Shown: positions 29,371-39,415, counted from the stretch's first letter. The stretch is DNA of 64,000 bases from Bacteroidota bacterium (GCA_016713645.1 JADJOU010000019.1:32365-96364), one strand, 5' to 3'. Numbers and translations are program-made. Notes: generated by a model not told the origin, from the letters alone.

Positions 29371-31704
29371 TTAGAATCTCGCCAAAACCGTAAATGTAAA
29401 ATTCCTCGGCGCCTCTATTTTTGCTGGGCGGATAGTATATTCTTCATTGAATATATTTTTGCAATTGATCATCAATTGCAAATTCTTGGTGAACTGATAT
29501 CCAAATCGACTATCCACCACGATATATCCATTGGCGTGCATTCTTCTATATGCCTCAGTGCCATAGACCAATACGCGAATATCTCTATCTACTTCTACGA
29601 TATGAGAATTGTATTGAACACTGAATCCAAACAATAATTTATTGTATTTAAATTCGATGTCTGCTTTGATGGAGACCTTGCTTCTATACTTCAAATACTT
29701 CGGAACATTGGCTACAAACAAATTGACCGTATCACCTGGATCTGGATTTTGAATAGTATCATTTGGATTGTGCGACATATTGCGCGGTTCGACATAAGTC
29801 AATCCCACGAGATAATTCATCTCCAATTTCTTCACTTTTCCTTGACCCAATGAAGAAACTTCAAATCCATAGATCTCTGCTCTATCCACATTCAATGTCT
29901 TCACGCCATACTCGCCTTTCGGACCAGCAGCTGAACCAATATAGAAATCAGTCATATCGTTATATCGCGTATAGAAACCCGCTACATCAAAATATCCAAC
30001 GAAATCACCAATTTTGTAAGCCATCTTATAGCCCAATTCTGCATTCCATCCGCTCTCAGGTCGCAAAGTATCGTTCGGGAAAATAGGAAATCCATAAGAT
30101 GTGGCGCTGTAATATAATTCAGATAAAGTCGGAAAGCGATAGCCCTGTCCCCAAGACCCGCGCAAAAACATACCCTTGCTGATTTGATAATTCGCCCCAA
30201 ACTTGAGAACAGGACGCAAAGGCGCTTTGATATTGGTGAATGGAATTTCATAGCTGGTCTGAATGGAATCCACTTTGAAATATTCCAACCTCAAGCCCGC
30301 AGAAACGGTGAGTTTTTTAAACAATTTCATATCCGCTTGAATATACTCGCTGATGTTCATCGAGCTCTTGCTCTTAATTGCCAATCCATCGGTCCAAACG
30401 AAACTCGCCGCTGCACCGGTGATGATATTCATATCCAATTTTTCAATTTTAGTATTGAAAGAATATTCGTGATAGGTATTGTGCGTTTGATTATCTTGAC
30501 CATCAGCGACATAATGGCCATACATATATCGATTCTTAAAGACGTGCGTATTCCCTTTTTTGTCGATGAAGTTGACCACGGGATCTATATTAAAATAGAG
30601 GGTTTTGGTGGGATTGAGTTGATTGGTCGTGTACAAATCATCCTTGGCGATATCGGGGAACAATTTCCACAAAAAAAAATAGAAGCCCTTTTCATACAAG
30701 AAATTATTATTGAGTGAAATGGTCAAGCGATCCATATTCTTCGGTCTATATTTCAACTTGAAATTATTTCGAATGCGCACCTTTTCGTCAGATTGCAAAT
30801 AGCCTTCATCAAAGCGATAATTGAATCCCTCTGATAAATCAAACTGACCTAATTTTCTCAAGTCGGAAAATGAAAATGAAGTGAAATGCGGAGAGCGATA
30901 AGTCGTATCTAAATTGGGCGTTCGAATCTTCCAAAATTGCGCATAATTGGGATTGCTCGGTCGATCATAAATACCATATCCAGCAGTGACCGTAGATTGC
31001 GGTTTGGACTTTGCATTTGCTGTTCTGAAATTCATCACGCCATTTAAAGCAGAAGACCCATATAGGCATGAACTAGCGCCTTTAATCAATTCAATTTGCT
31101 CTAAATTATCTGTGGGCAACATTTCCCATTTTACAGAGGCATTTTCAGGACTGAGGGCTGGCATATCATCTAACAAAACCAATAACCGTGAGGCGCTTCC
31201 CTGCGTGTAACCGCTTCCTCCTCGTATGCTGGGCGTTTCACCGACAAGCGTAAAACCGGGTATTTTAGTCAGTGCTTCCGTTATTCTTCCATTATTATTT
31301 TGAACCACATTTGATTTGAGCACTTCCATGGAGACAATCTCCTCTTCAAATTTCTTTTTGTATTTACCGCCTGTGACAACAACCACTTCTTTTGAAACCA
31401 CACTCGATTCCATCTTATAATCTCGAGTCTTGGTCTCCCCTTTTCCAACCATGACCATATCGACGATTTCTTGAAAACCAATCGATTTGATTCTAATTTT
31501 ATTTGAACCATCTGATACTTGAATTGTAAAAGCACCTTGAAGATCTGTTGTCGTGCCAATAGTCGTTCCCTCAAGCACCACCGTTGCACCAATGACTGGC
31601 TCGCCTTTGTCTATATCGACAATCTTCCCTTGAATAGTTTGGGCTGAAATACTTGTACAAAAAGCGATTGATAAGGAGAAAAATAATAAAAGACGCATAT
31701 TCAA
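29371..31704 (-). CDS. TonB-dependent outer-membrane receptor
   Basis: 777 residues. Signal peptide (about 1-21); carboxypeptidase-regulatory-like domain (about 22-105: TIQGKIVDIDKGEPVIGATV, GTTTDLQGAFTI); plug domain (about 115-230: VLKSNVVQNNNGRITEALTK, PSIRGGSGYTQG, LEQIELIKGASSCLYGSSAL); then a 22-strand barrel ending in FTFTVLARF with the usual terminal Phe. It imports a scarce ligand using TonB energy. The substrate is not evident: there is no SusD partner, so it is more like siderophore, cobalamin or metal receptors than glycan importers. The two paralogous secreted proteins follow on the same strand. Confidence 0.88.
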   Translation of the reverse strand: MNMRLLLFFSLSIAFCTSISAQTIQGKIVDIDKGEPVIGATVVLEGTTIGTTTDLQGAFTIQVSDGSNKIRIKSIGFQEIVDMVMVGKGETKTRDYKMESSVVSKEVVVVTGGKYKKKFEEEIVSMEVLKSNVVQNNNGRITEALTKIPGFTLVGETPSIRGGSGYTQGSASRLLVLLDDMPALSPENASVKWEMLPTDNLEQIELIKGASSCLYGSSALNGVMNFRTANAKSKPQSTVTAGYGIYDRPSNPNYAQFWKIRTPNLDTTYRSPHFTSFSFSDLRKLGQFDLSEGFNYRFDEGYLQSDEKVRIRNNFKLKYRPKNMDRLTISLNNNFLYEKGFYFFLWKLFPDIAKDDLYTTNQLNPTKTLYFNIDPVVNFIDKKGNTHVFKNRYMYGHYVADGQDNQTHNTYHEYSFNTKIEKLDMNIITGAAASFVWTDGLAIKSKSSMNISEYIQADMKLFKKLTVSAGLRLEYFKVDSIQTSYEIPFTNIKAPLRPVLKFGANYQISKGMFLRGSWGQGYRFPTLSELYYSATSYGFPIFPNDTLRPESGWNAELGYKMAYKIGDFVGYFDVAGFYTRYNDMTDFYIGSAAGPKGEYGVKTLNVDRAEIYGFEVSSLGQGKVKKLEMNYLVGLTYVEPRNMSHNPNDTIQNPDPGDTVNLFVANVPKYLKYRSKVSIKADIEFKYNKLLFGFSVQYNSHIVEVDRDIRVLVYGTEAYRRMHANGYIVVDSRFGYQFTKNLQLMINCKNIFNEEYTIRPAKIEAPRNFTFTVLARF

Positions 31705-31837
31705 AATAAAAAAACAAATATAAATGAATGGCGTTAAAAATCGGAATTAGTTCATAAATGAATGAATATCTATTAGTTTATATCTTGCTTCCTTTAATAA
31801 AGCGCACAGGGGCGAGAAAATCATTTTAAAAAAATTA

Positions 31838-31868
31838 TTTGTTTTTTGACTAAAACTATGTACTTTTG
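31838..31868 (+). promoter_or_regulatory. Promoter of tRNA-Gln (TTTG - 19 bases - TACTTTTG)
   Basis: TTTG at 31838-31841, a 19-base spacer, and TACTTTTG at 31861-31868 fit the Bacteroidetes primary-sigma consensus TTTG/N17-19/TAnnTTTG. The predicted start site is about 12-14 bases before the mature tRNA 5-prime end. This is the best promoter match in the window. Confidence 0.75.
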
Positions 31869-31886
31869 CATCTCCAAAATCAAAAT

Positions 31887-31957
31887 TGACTTATGGTGTA
31901 ATGGCAGCACAACAGATTTTGATTCTGTTTGTCTAGGTTCGAGTCCTGGTAAGTCAA
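31887..31957 (+). tRNA. tRNA-Gln (anticodon TTG)
   Basis: Seven-pair acceptor stem TGACTTA / TAAGTCA with U1-A72 as usual for tRNA-Gln. D arm GTG...CAC, anticodon arm ACAGA-TTTTGAT-TCTGT giving anticodon TTG, and T arm CTAGG-TTCGAGT-CCTGG. Discriminator A at 31957; the CCA end is not encoded. The wobble U is a target of MnmA and MnmD, both encoded in this window. Strong promoter upstream and terminator downstream indicate a single-gene transcript. Confidence 0.95.
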
Positions 31958-31959
31958 CA

Positions 31960-31988
31960 AAAAGCCTTGCAATCGCAGGGCTTTTTTT
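31960..31988 (+). terminator. Rho-independent terminator of tRNA-Gln
   Basis: AAAGCC.TGC pairs with GCA.GGCTTT around loop AATC, followed by a run of seven T bases, directly after the tRNA. Confidence 0.9.
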
Positions 31989-32004
31989 ATTTTCACCGCT
32001 CAAT

Positions 32005-33269
32005 ATATTTCTTATCAATACCACACTTACCATATCGGATATCGATGTATTTCGAGAATTGGCGCTGAGATGGGCGGATCAATTCGATGATGTCTGTTAT
32101 CTCGACTCCAATCAATATAGCGCGGATCATATGATTGATAAAATATTGGCGATTGGAAGCATTGAACATTTTACTTTACATAAACTAGAACAAACCACCG
32201 CACTTGAAACGTGGTTAAAACAAGCTGGAGAAAAGGTATTTGGCTATTTCGCTTATGAATTAAGACATGCGTATTTTCTGGGACAGTCCATAGATAAAAC
32301 CTTGGCATATTTTTTCAAACCTAGATATATCTTGGAGTTTAAAGGGGATAAATTGATGGTAAACAGAAATTATCCCGAGACGATAGAATTAATCGATTCA
32401 ATCAGGAAATATAGTCCAAAAATAGTAGAAGAAAATATCAACCCAATTAGTCCAACGATTGCAAAGGAAGATTATCTCAATCATATTCATGAAATACACA
32501 ATCGCATTGAGGCGGGCGATTTCTATGAAATCAACTACTGTATTGAATTTGCTGCAAACGCAACAATCATTGACCCTATAGCGCGATTTTGGGCGTTGAA
32601 TAAATATGCCAAAGCGCCATTTAGTGCGTTTTTAAAGGTTGGAAATCAATACACCTTGTGCGCGAGTCCAGAGCGTTTTCTGAGTAAAACAGGGAATAAA
32701 ATCATATCACAACCCATAAAAGGCACTGCTAGGAGACATAGAGCAAATTTGATGGAAGATGAAAAAGCAAAAAAAGCCTTGGCAAGTTCTGAAAAAGAGC
32801 GCGCAGAAAATGTGATGATTGTCGACTTAGTCCGCAATGACTTGAGCCCATATGCGAAGACAGGATCCATTCACGTCGATGAATTGTTTGGCATATATAC
32901 CTTCGAACATGTACATCAAATGATATCGACCATTTCAGCAAGCCTAGAAAATGAAGAGGATGGATTTAATGCATTTCTCTATGCTTTTCCGCCTGGCTCC
33001 ATGACAGGTGCGCCGAAAAAAGAGGTGATGAAAAATATCCAGCGCATGGAGAATATGCAACGAGATATTTATGCTGGATCCATAGGATACTTTAATGCAA
33101 ATGGAGACTATGATTTTAACGTAGTTATCCGCTCTATTTTTTATGATGCTAAAATCAACCGTTTATCGATTAAAACAGGGGCGCAATTACTTACGATAGT
33201 ATTCCCGAACAGGAGTATGAAGAATGTCTGCTGAAAGTGGAGGCGATGATTAAAATTGCCAGCAGTTGA
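32005..33269 (+). CDS. pabB: Aminodeoxychorismate synthase component I (PabB-like; frameshifted end)
   Basis: Chorismate-binding enzyme for p-aminobenzoate (folate) synthesis. Diagnostic segments: EAGDFYEINYCIEF, LCASPERFL, QPIKGTARR (the PIKGT lysine favours PabB over TrpE), ENVMIVDLVRNDLS, TFEHVHQMISTISASL and PPGSMTGAPKKEVM. The frame is open back into the tRNA, but the terminator hairpin lies before 31988. The start must be later, near 32005 (ATA IFLINTTL) to 32035; no ATG fits, so a base error at the start is possible. One missing base near 33186 breaks GAQ.TYDSIPEQEYEECLLK. The corrected stop is TGA at 33267-33269. The glutamine amidotransferase partner PabA is not in the window. Confidence 0.85.
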
Positions 33270-33310
33270 ATGGTGCAATTTGAAACGGATTGATCGGTCT
33301 GGGTTAAAAC

Positions 33311-33336
33311 AAAAAAGCCCATGCAATTGCATGGGC
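33311..33336 (-). terminator. Terminator of the DUF4397 gene
   Basis: Perfect 20-base palindrome GCCCATGCAATTGCATGGGC (33317-33336) followed on the minus strand by TTTTTTGTTTT. It lies 21 bases after the corrected stop of the DUF4397 gene and is also downstream of pabB on the other strand. Confidence 0.85.
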
Positions 33337-33356
33337 CAAAATCAAATTTACCTCGG

Positions 33357-34030
33357 TTATTTATTAACTATTATTTCTGCACCCAAGGCCTCTGCAGCTG
33401 CTCCACCTAAGAATCCTTTGGCGAAAACAGTATAAATTTTTCCAGCTTCCAATGTGATTTCTGGCAATACAAGCGCAACTGTTGTTGTACCAGCAACTCT
33501 TACATCTAGATTGTATTTACCAGCATCTAATGGAGTAAATGAAGTATATTCTTTGAATTTCTTATTGCGAAAACGACTGCTCCTGATGCAGCTACAGCAA
33601 CATCTACAGCCGGTGCATTTGGAGATAAGTGAACAAAACGCACATGAGCTTTTCCTGCAGCTGGCGCTGTTAAATCATCCGTAAGAACAAGAGGAGAAAT
33701 TTTAGAAACTGAATCCACTGCAAAAACAGTGTAATTTGCATTCTCTGCCAAGGTAAGATCAGCTGCAATAACGGTTGTCGAAGTTCCAGTTACATTTACT
33801 TTAATATTTCGAACTCCGCTCGTAGCTGCGATATATCCAGTATTATTAGGAAATGTCAAAGCTGCTGTATTTACTTTGGCGTCATCTACCAATAAATCAA
33901 CTCCTGGTGCATTCGGTGAAGCGTGAACAACCATAATGTTAGATTTAACTTCATCTTTACTGCATGATGAAATGAAACTTGCTGCGATAAGCATTAATGC
34001 TGCTGAAAAAATAGAACGTTTTGTAATCAT
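33357..34030 (-). CDS. DUF4397-domain lipoprotein (frameshifted)
   Basis: About 224 residues after repair. Lipoprotein signal with lipobox ISSC (Cys about 23) then SKDE. Two DUF4397-like Ig units, each starting with a VVHASPNAPGVDLLVDDAKV or VHLSPNAPAVDVAV type strand and ending in an ANYTVFAVD or KIYTVFAKG strand. The given frame stops at 33527. One missing base near 33560 restores NKKFKEYTSFTPLDAGKYNL and carries on through VRVAGTTTVALVLPEITLEA to the stop at 33357. DUF4397 proteins are surface or periplasmic lipoproteins without known enzymatic function. The gene is divergent from the five-repeat protein across a 277-base AT-rich region in which I see no other gene. Confidence 0.82.
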
Positions 34031-34307
34031 TGTAATTTTGTTTAATTGTTAGAATTAAAAGCTAAACAAAACCAGTTTTATTTTTGTTCAATATTTTGCA
34101 AAATAAATTAAACAAAACAAACAATATTTTGAATATCAACACTTTAAAATACAATATTTTATTTTTTCTTCTTGGAGGTGGGAGGATTCAACACATCAAT
34201 TCCCTAAATTTTTGAATTTCTAGCTAATTATGCTGTAATATTGCCCTAGATAAACTTTCTAAAAGTTAATTGTACAGTAAGCCACCCAATAATTAAAAAA
34301 TCATATC

Positions 34308-36403
34308 ATGAAAACCATTTCTTTATTCGCCTCCTTTCTTATCAGCGCGCTCATATGTTCATCTACCCTATTTGGACAAGATTTAAACGCGAATTATACC
34401 GCGATTAAACAAAAAATTGTTGAAGTAAAGATCGACCAAACGACTTTTCAGCCTAGTTTTGAAGTGCTCGATGCGGAAAAAGGCAAACTCAATTATACCT
34501 TGACAGAAGTGGACGAAAAAGGAAAAGCAAAAAAAGAGGGCTTTGAATTCTATTTATCAGATATCGACAAAAACACCATTGTGCGAAATGTGTCCGGAAA
34601 GAAAATGATTGTGAGTTTATCCATCAATAACAATCAAAAATTCATCAAATATCTTGTCGACAACAACCATGATTCTTATGTCAGCAAAATAGATATCCTC
34701 GTCCAGAACGCAGATGAAGGACAGAAAATCATGGATTTGCTCAAGGCATCTATTCCCATGATTAAATCTACGGAGAAAACATGGAATAGCAATACAGAAG
34801 CACTAAATTGGTTAAAATCAAATATTGGCGAAGTCAAAACGAAAGCAGGCGTATCTGCTCAGACATTTACATTTGGAGAGCGCAAGGATTATCTAGTAAA
34901 TTATACATCCGTTAAAACAGATTTAAAAGGCGTTAATACAACAGATAAATATGAATTCAATACATTGGATTTAAATAAAAACGGCATTGCACTTAAAATC
35001 AGCGGCGCTCAGTTGACTATCAATGTTGAATCTAAGGGTGGTGATAAATTTTTCAAGCATTTCAAGAATAATGTTTTCCATGGCTTTGACAATAGCTTTG
35101 AAATTGAAGCATCAGATATTGACCAGGCAAGAAATATCATTTCTGCATTAAACGTAGCACATCTCAAAAGCAAAGCACAGTTCAAAACGCATTCAAGCCT
35201 TGAATCTGCCACAGAATTTATCAAAGGAAATAGCGCAGATTATAAATTTGACGACAAGACGTTTAAACAAAAATTTGACTTTAAAATGGGTAGTGGAACC
35301 AAAGCGACTATTTCACTCAATGAATCTGATTTGAAAGGAAAATCAGTGGATATCGTCAATTATATTTATCTAGACGATATTGAAATCAGTAGTTTGAAAT
35401 TGAAGATAAGCGGACCTAAGGTCCTATTGCTTGGAACCATTAAAGGCAATATGGATTTTGTAAAGGTGACCAAAGATGTAGAAATTCAAAATTATGACAA
35501 TGAATTTGAGTGGATATTCACCGATATAGAAACAGCTCGTGAAGTGATGGACGCATTGATCTATTCCATCAAAGCTTCGGAAACAAAACCAATGACATGG
35601 AGCAGCGTATCAGATGCAATCAGTTTTTTGAGCAATAATGTAAAAGGAGAAACGATACAAAAGGATATGTATAAATTGTATTTCACGGGTGAATCTATGG
35701 AGCCCTTTAGATGCGAATATACGCGCAATAAGCGCGATGAAAAGAGCAGTATCATCGACCACCGATTTGTTTTCTATCCATTTACCCTAGATGCCGCTTC
35801 CGTAAAAATTAAATCCAGTGGAAAGTTTCTCAACATCAATGCCTTGGTCGCTAAAAACAATCCCTTGTCAAAACCTTTAAAGACAATAAACAAGAGAGTT
35901 ATGACAACGAATTGACCTTGATGGCCTTTGATTCCAAACAAGCAAAAGACATCGCAGAGGCCATTAAATACTTGGCGAATAATGCAAAATCTCCAGAAAA
36001 AGATTGGGGTGATAAGCGCAAGAGCATGGATTTTGTCAAAGCCAATATCGCACAGATAAAAGGAGAAGGCATCGAGATCAAACAAAAAATAGATTATGTA
36101 AACGACGATGCTTGCAAAATTAACTTCACCGTAAATACGACAGACGACAAGGGTAAAAGCACAGAAGAAATCTTCGAATTCAGTTTGTCTGACATGAATA
36201 AAATGATGGTCGAATACAAAGTGAGCGGCAAGATGATTCAAATCAAATTGGTCTGCAAGAATCAAGAGAAATTCATCAAAGTCTATAAGAACGGACAACA
36301 ACAAGCATTCAACAATGATGTCATCATATTAGAAGAAGATGTTGACAAGGCGAAAAACATTTCAGATGCGCTGAGAAATGCCATTATAAAATGTGAGCAA
36401 TAG
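34308..36403 (+). CDS. Secreted protein with five tandem repeats of about 135 residues, unknown family (one frameshift)
   Basis: About 698 residues; the frame joins at about 35876 where one base is missing (PLSKPFKDNKQESYDNELTL). Signal peptide 1-24 (ending LFGQ). I see five diverged copies of one unit: about 25-158, 159-296, 297-430, 431-566 and 567-698. Each opens with a W-x-(S/D)...-A-x-x-(W/F)-(L/V/I) helix, has a DF/NYT strand, a DLNKN / SDMNK-type turn, an ISG/VSGK strand, N-x-KFIK, and closes with D-x-D-x-A-(K/R)-x-I-x-x-A-L (IDQARNIISAL, VDKAKNISDAL). I do not recognise the domain. No sorting signal or lipobox, so probably periplasmic. Confidence 0.75.
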
Positions 36404-36465
36404 TAAGAGTTGACGGTTGTTGGTTGTTAGTTGTTAGTTGTAAGATGTGAGTTGAATGGCTGTGG
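36404..36465. repeat. GTTGTTAGTTGTGAGTT microrepeats
   Basis: Short degenerate tandem words of the same kind as at 64-200 and 42180-42255, between two convergent genes. No gene and no strong hairpin is seen. Confidence 0.7.
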
Positions 36466-36478
36466 AGAATAGTTGGAC

Positions 36479-37501
36479 TTAATTCTTGAGAATAAACCTC
36501 ATCGTATCTTCCCCATCTGCAAAATCAAATAGCGATGGAGTTTGACTAGTTCCAAGTGGTAGGGCGCCTTCTAATTGCAAACTTGACACAATACATTGGA
36601 TATGCTCTCTATCTTTTTCAATGAGCTGATTGACATCCTCCATCGAATCGTAATAATTAAAATGCAGGGTGGCGATTTGACTAAAGATGGCATCATCCTC
36701 TTTGATGATGAGGTAATCATTGCAGAGAAATTCAGTTTTATTCATCAATAATAAGGTGCGGTTGTAATCGCAATTATTCATGTATTTCTGGTGGTTGAAA
36801 AAATGTTCGTACTTCACCGAAGCTTCAAAGATTTGATCAAAGACATAATCTCTAGGGACAAGTATTTTTGAGACATTGCGACAACCCATGCCGAAATACA
36901 TAAAAATATCGTCCATGAGCGCTGTCAATTCCGCTTTTGATTCATTGCCGCTCAAGACTGCGAGGGAAGTCTTATTGGATCTCAACAAATTCGGGTATTT
37001 TTTGAAGTAGTATTCAAAATATCTATTCGAATTGGCACTGCCGGTTGCAATGATTTTATCAATGGGTCCAAGGCGCTCGACGATGTTGATTTCAACCGAA
37101 TTTTGCACATCGATTTCAATGAGTTTCAGGATGATATATTTCATCAAGACATCGTCTTTAGATGATAGTTTGATGGTCATATCTGCTCCACATAAAAAGC
37201 CGCATAATACATCGTGGAATCCAACCGCTGGGATATTTCCCGCCAATATCAATCCCAAGTTTTGTTTTCTCTCTACAATATCATAAGCAGCAGCAAAAGC
37301 GCGCAATTTGGATTCATTTAAATACTCCCGTTGAATTGCATGGATGGAAGATTGAATAAATTCAGGGGTAAACCAATTATTCTTCTGATAGCTGCGCTCA
37401 ATAATGTCAGTCATGGCATCAGAAGGGTTCATCGCCTCCCCCAATTTAACCAAACAATTGATTCGATAATCTATATTCATTCTTCCAATATTTTTTTGCA
37501 A
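36479..37501 (-). CDS. LuxC-like acyl-CoA reductase
   Basis: 340 residues. Aldehyde-dehydrogenase-like fold of the LuxC family, reducing acyl-CoA (or acyl-enzyme) to aldehyde with NAD(P)H. Visible features: LGLILAGNIPAVGFHDVLCG (nucleotide-binding start), TIKLSSKDD, IIATGSANSNRYFEYYF, SNKTSLAVLSG, and the probable nucleophile cysteine in MYFGMGCRNVSKILVP. There is no luciferase operon here; bacteroidete genomes commonly have this orphan gene and its acyl substrate is unknown. The start may be Met at about 37480 (MNIDYRINCLVKLGEA). Divergent from ddl. Confidence 0.85.
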   Translation of the reverse strand: MQKNIGRMNIDYRINCLVKLGEAMNPSDAMTDIIERSYQKNNWFTPEFIQSSIHAIQREYLNESKLRAFAAAYDIVERKQNLGLILAGNIPAVGFHDVLCGFLCGADMTIKLSSKDDVLMKYIILKLIEIDVQNSVEINIVERLGPIDKIIATGSANSNRYFEYYFKKYPNLLRSNKTSLAVLSGNESKAELTALMDDIFMYFGMGCRNVSKILVPRDYVFDQIFEASVKYEHFFNHQKYMNNCDYNRTLLLMNKTEFLCNDYLIIKEDDAIFSQIATLHFNYYDSMEDVNQLIEKDREHIQCIVSSLQLEGALPLGTSQTPSLFDFADGEDTMRFILKN

Positions 37502-37544
37502 ATTTGAACAAAATATAGTGAATCCAAATTTTAATCATCATATC

Positions 37545-38515
37545 ATGAAAAATATAGCCATCCTCACGGGCGGATTTGACGCAGAAAAAATCATCTCATT
37601 TAGAAGTGCCGATGTGGTTGAGAAATTCTTGCCCAAGACCAAATACCACGTCTTGCAAATTATCATCGAAACCGATGGATGGTATGAGAAGCACACGAAA
37701 AGTCCGATAGATAAAAATGATTTCACGCTCATCTTGGATGGCAAAAAGCACCAATTTGATGCTGTATTTGCTGCCTTGCATGGTTCGCCACTTGAAGACG
37801 GTAAATTACAGGGGTATTTCGACATTCTCCAAATACCTTATACCTGCTGTTCAGGTTGGGTAAGCGCCTTGACCATGAATAAAATGGGGACCAAAAAATA
37901 TTTATCCGATGCCGATGTACACATGAGCAAAACCCTTCATTTTCGGAGGAATCAACCGATTAATTTTGAAGCCATTCGAGCACTTGGACTGCCATTATTT
38001 GTCAAGCCGAATGCAGCGGGCTCTTCCTTGGCATCACCAAAGTGCATATACTCGATGGATTGCAAAGAGCCATTGATATTGCGTTTGAACATGATGAAGA
38101 GATATTGGTGGAAGAATTTATTGAAGGGCGCGAATTTGGCAATGGCGTTTTTTCTTATAAAGGGATTCCCACCGCATTGCCCATTACGGAGATTATTTCT
38201 GAAACAGAATTCTTTGACTATGCGGCAAAATACGAAGGAAAATCGAAAGAAGTGACACCGGCAAATTTATCGCCAGAGCTCACAAAAAAATGCCAGGAAT
38301 TATCCCTCTATCTTTATAAAGAATTAGAGTGCAGCGGATTCGTTCGCTTTGATTATATCTTAAAAGGCGAAGAATTTTATTTCTTGGAAGTCAATACGAT
38401 ACCAGGCATGTCGGAGCAGAGTATCATCCCACAACAAGCGACGCACTTTGGCATGAGCTTGACTGATTTTTTTGATATCGCGCTTCAAGAAATTCTCGAA
38501 TTTTCCAAAAAATAA
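37545..38515 (+). CDS. ddl: D-alanine--D-alanine ligase (frameshifted)
   Basis: Cytoplasmic ATP-grasp ligase forming D-Ala-D-Ala for peptidoglycan. Landmarks: MKNIAILTGGFDAEKIISFR (N-domain), FAALHGSPLEDGKLQGYFDI, LFVKPNAAGSSLG, EEILVEEFIEGREFG, FVRFDYILKGEEFYFLEVNT and PGMSEQSIIP. The frame breaks near 38027, where one G is missing; the join is GSSLGITKVHILDGLQRAID. I choose ATG 37545 because the family starts at MKNIAIL; the longer frame from 37518 adds an unrelated tail. About 324 residues, normal length. The rpoD gene follows after 34 bases. Confidence 0.92.
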
Positions 38516-38516
38516 T

Positions 38517-38524
38517 TATATTTG
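38517..38524 (+). promoter_or_regulatory. Possible -7 box TATATTTG for rpoD
   Basis: TAnnTTTG match overlapping the gap after ddl and ending 25 bases before the rpoD ATG at 38550. No convincing -33 element. Confidence 0.35.
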
Positions 38525-38549
38525 CTCGAAGGGTAATCGTCCTTTTAAT

Positions 38550-39395
38550 ATGCGCCAATTAAAGCTTTCATATAATTATACCTTCAGAGATAGTATCTCC
38601 TTTGAAAAATACATCAAAGATATCAATCGGGCGCCTCTACTCAATCCAGAAGAAGAGCGTGAATTGGCCAAAAAAATTCAAGCGGGTGATGAAGCAGCCC
38701 TAGAAAAAATGGTCAAATGCAATCTGCGCTTTGTTGTCTCTGTCGCTAAGCAATACCAAAATCAAGGTATCCTCCTCTCCGACTTGATCAACGAGGGAAA
38801 CATCGGTTTACTCAAAGCAGCCAGAAGATTTGACGAGAGCAAGGGATTTAAATTCATCTCCTATGCGGTTTGGTGGATAAGACAATCTATTCAAAACTGC
38901 ATCTACGAATATTCAAGAACCATTCGTTTGCCGGTCAATCGAATCAGTTTATACCAGAAGATTTCAAAATTTGTCTTGCAATATGAGCAAGAGAACAATG
39001 TAATACCTTCAGAGGATATCATCTGCAAAGCACTAGATATCTCTGAAGAGGATTTCGAAGAGTATTCCATCTCCAATTCCAATGTATTGTCGCTAGACAT
39101 TCCATTATACGACGATAGCAATAAAACAGTCTCCACTTCTATCAAAGATTCGAATATTGCAGAATTGGATGCGAGCATGATCCAAGAGCAAGAGAAATTG
39201 GGCATGATGCAATTGGTGAATAAACTCAGCGAGCGCGAAGCTTTGATTCTCAAAATGCACTATGGATTAGAGGATCAAACGCCGATGTCGCTTGAAGACA
39301 TTGGAGATAGTATCGACCTCACTCGCGAAAGAGTGCGTCAAATCAAAGAAGAAGCGCTGAAAAAATTGCGCCAATTAGTTACAAAGAAGAATTAA
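38550..39395 (+). CDS. RpoD-family RNA polymerase sigma factor
   Basis: 281 residues from ATG 38550 (MRQLKLSYNYTFRDSISFEK), matching the MRQLKI start of bacteroidete SigA; the longer frame from 38472 runs into ddl. Regions 1.2-2: LLNPEEERELAKKIQAGDE, NLRFVVSVAKQYQNQGILLS, FDESKGFKFISYAVWWIRQS. Region 3 is diverged. Region 4: LEDIGDSIDLTRERVRQIKE. Region 2.4 reads NCIYEYSRTIRLPVN, where typical primary sigma factors of the phylum have QALAEQSRIVRLPLN. It may therefore be a diverged primary factor or a group-2 paralogue. The third repeat block follows. Confidence 0.85.
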   Translation: MRQLKLSYNYTFRDSISFEKYIKDINRAPLLNPEEERELAKKIQAGDEAALEKMVKCNLRFVVSVAKQYQNQGILLSDLINEGNIGLLKAARRFDESKGFKFISYAVWWIRQSIQNCIYEYSRTIRLPVNRISLYQKISKFVLQYEQENNVIPSEDIICKALDISEEDFEEYSISNSNVLSLDIPLYDDSNKTVSTSIKDSNIAELDASMIQEQEKLGMMQLVNKLSEREALILKMHYGLEDQTPMSLEDIGDSIDLTRERVRQIKEEALKKLRQLVTKKN

Positions 39396-39415
39396 TTTAA
39401 GATTTTTACGAAATG

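Noticed and set aside
31846..32004. Extended N-terminus of pabB through the tRNA
   Set aside because: This part of the frame overlaps tRNA-Gln and its terminator; the family alignment begins near 32020.
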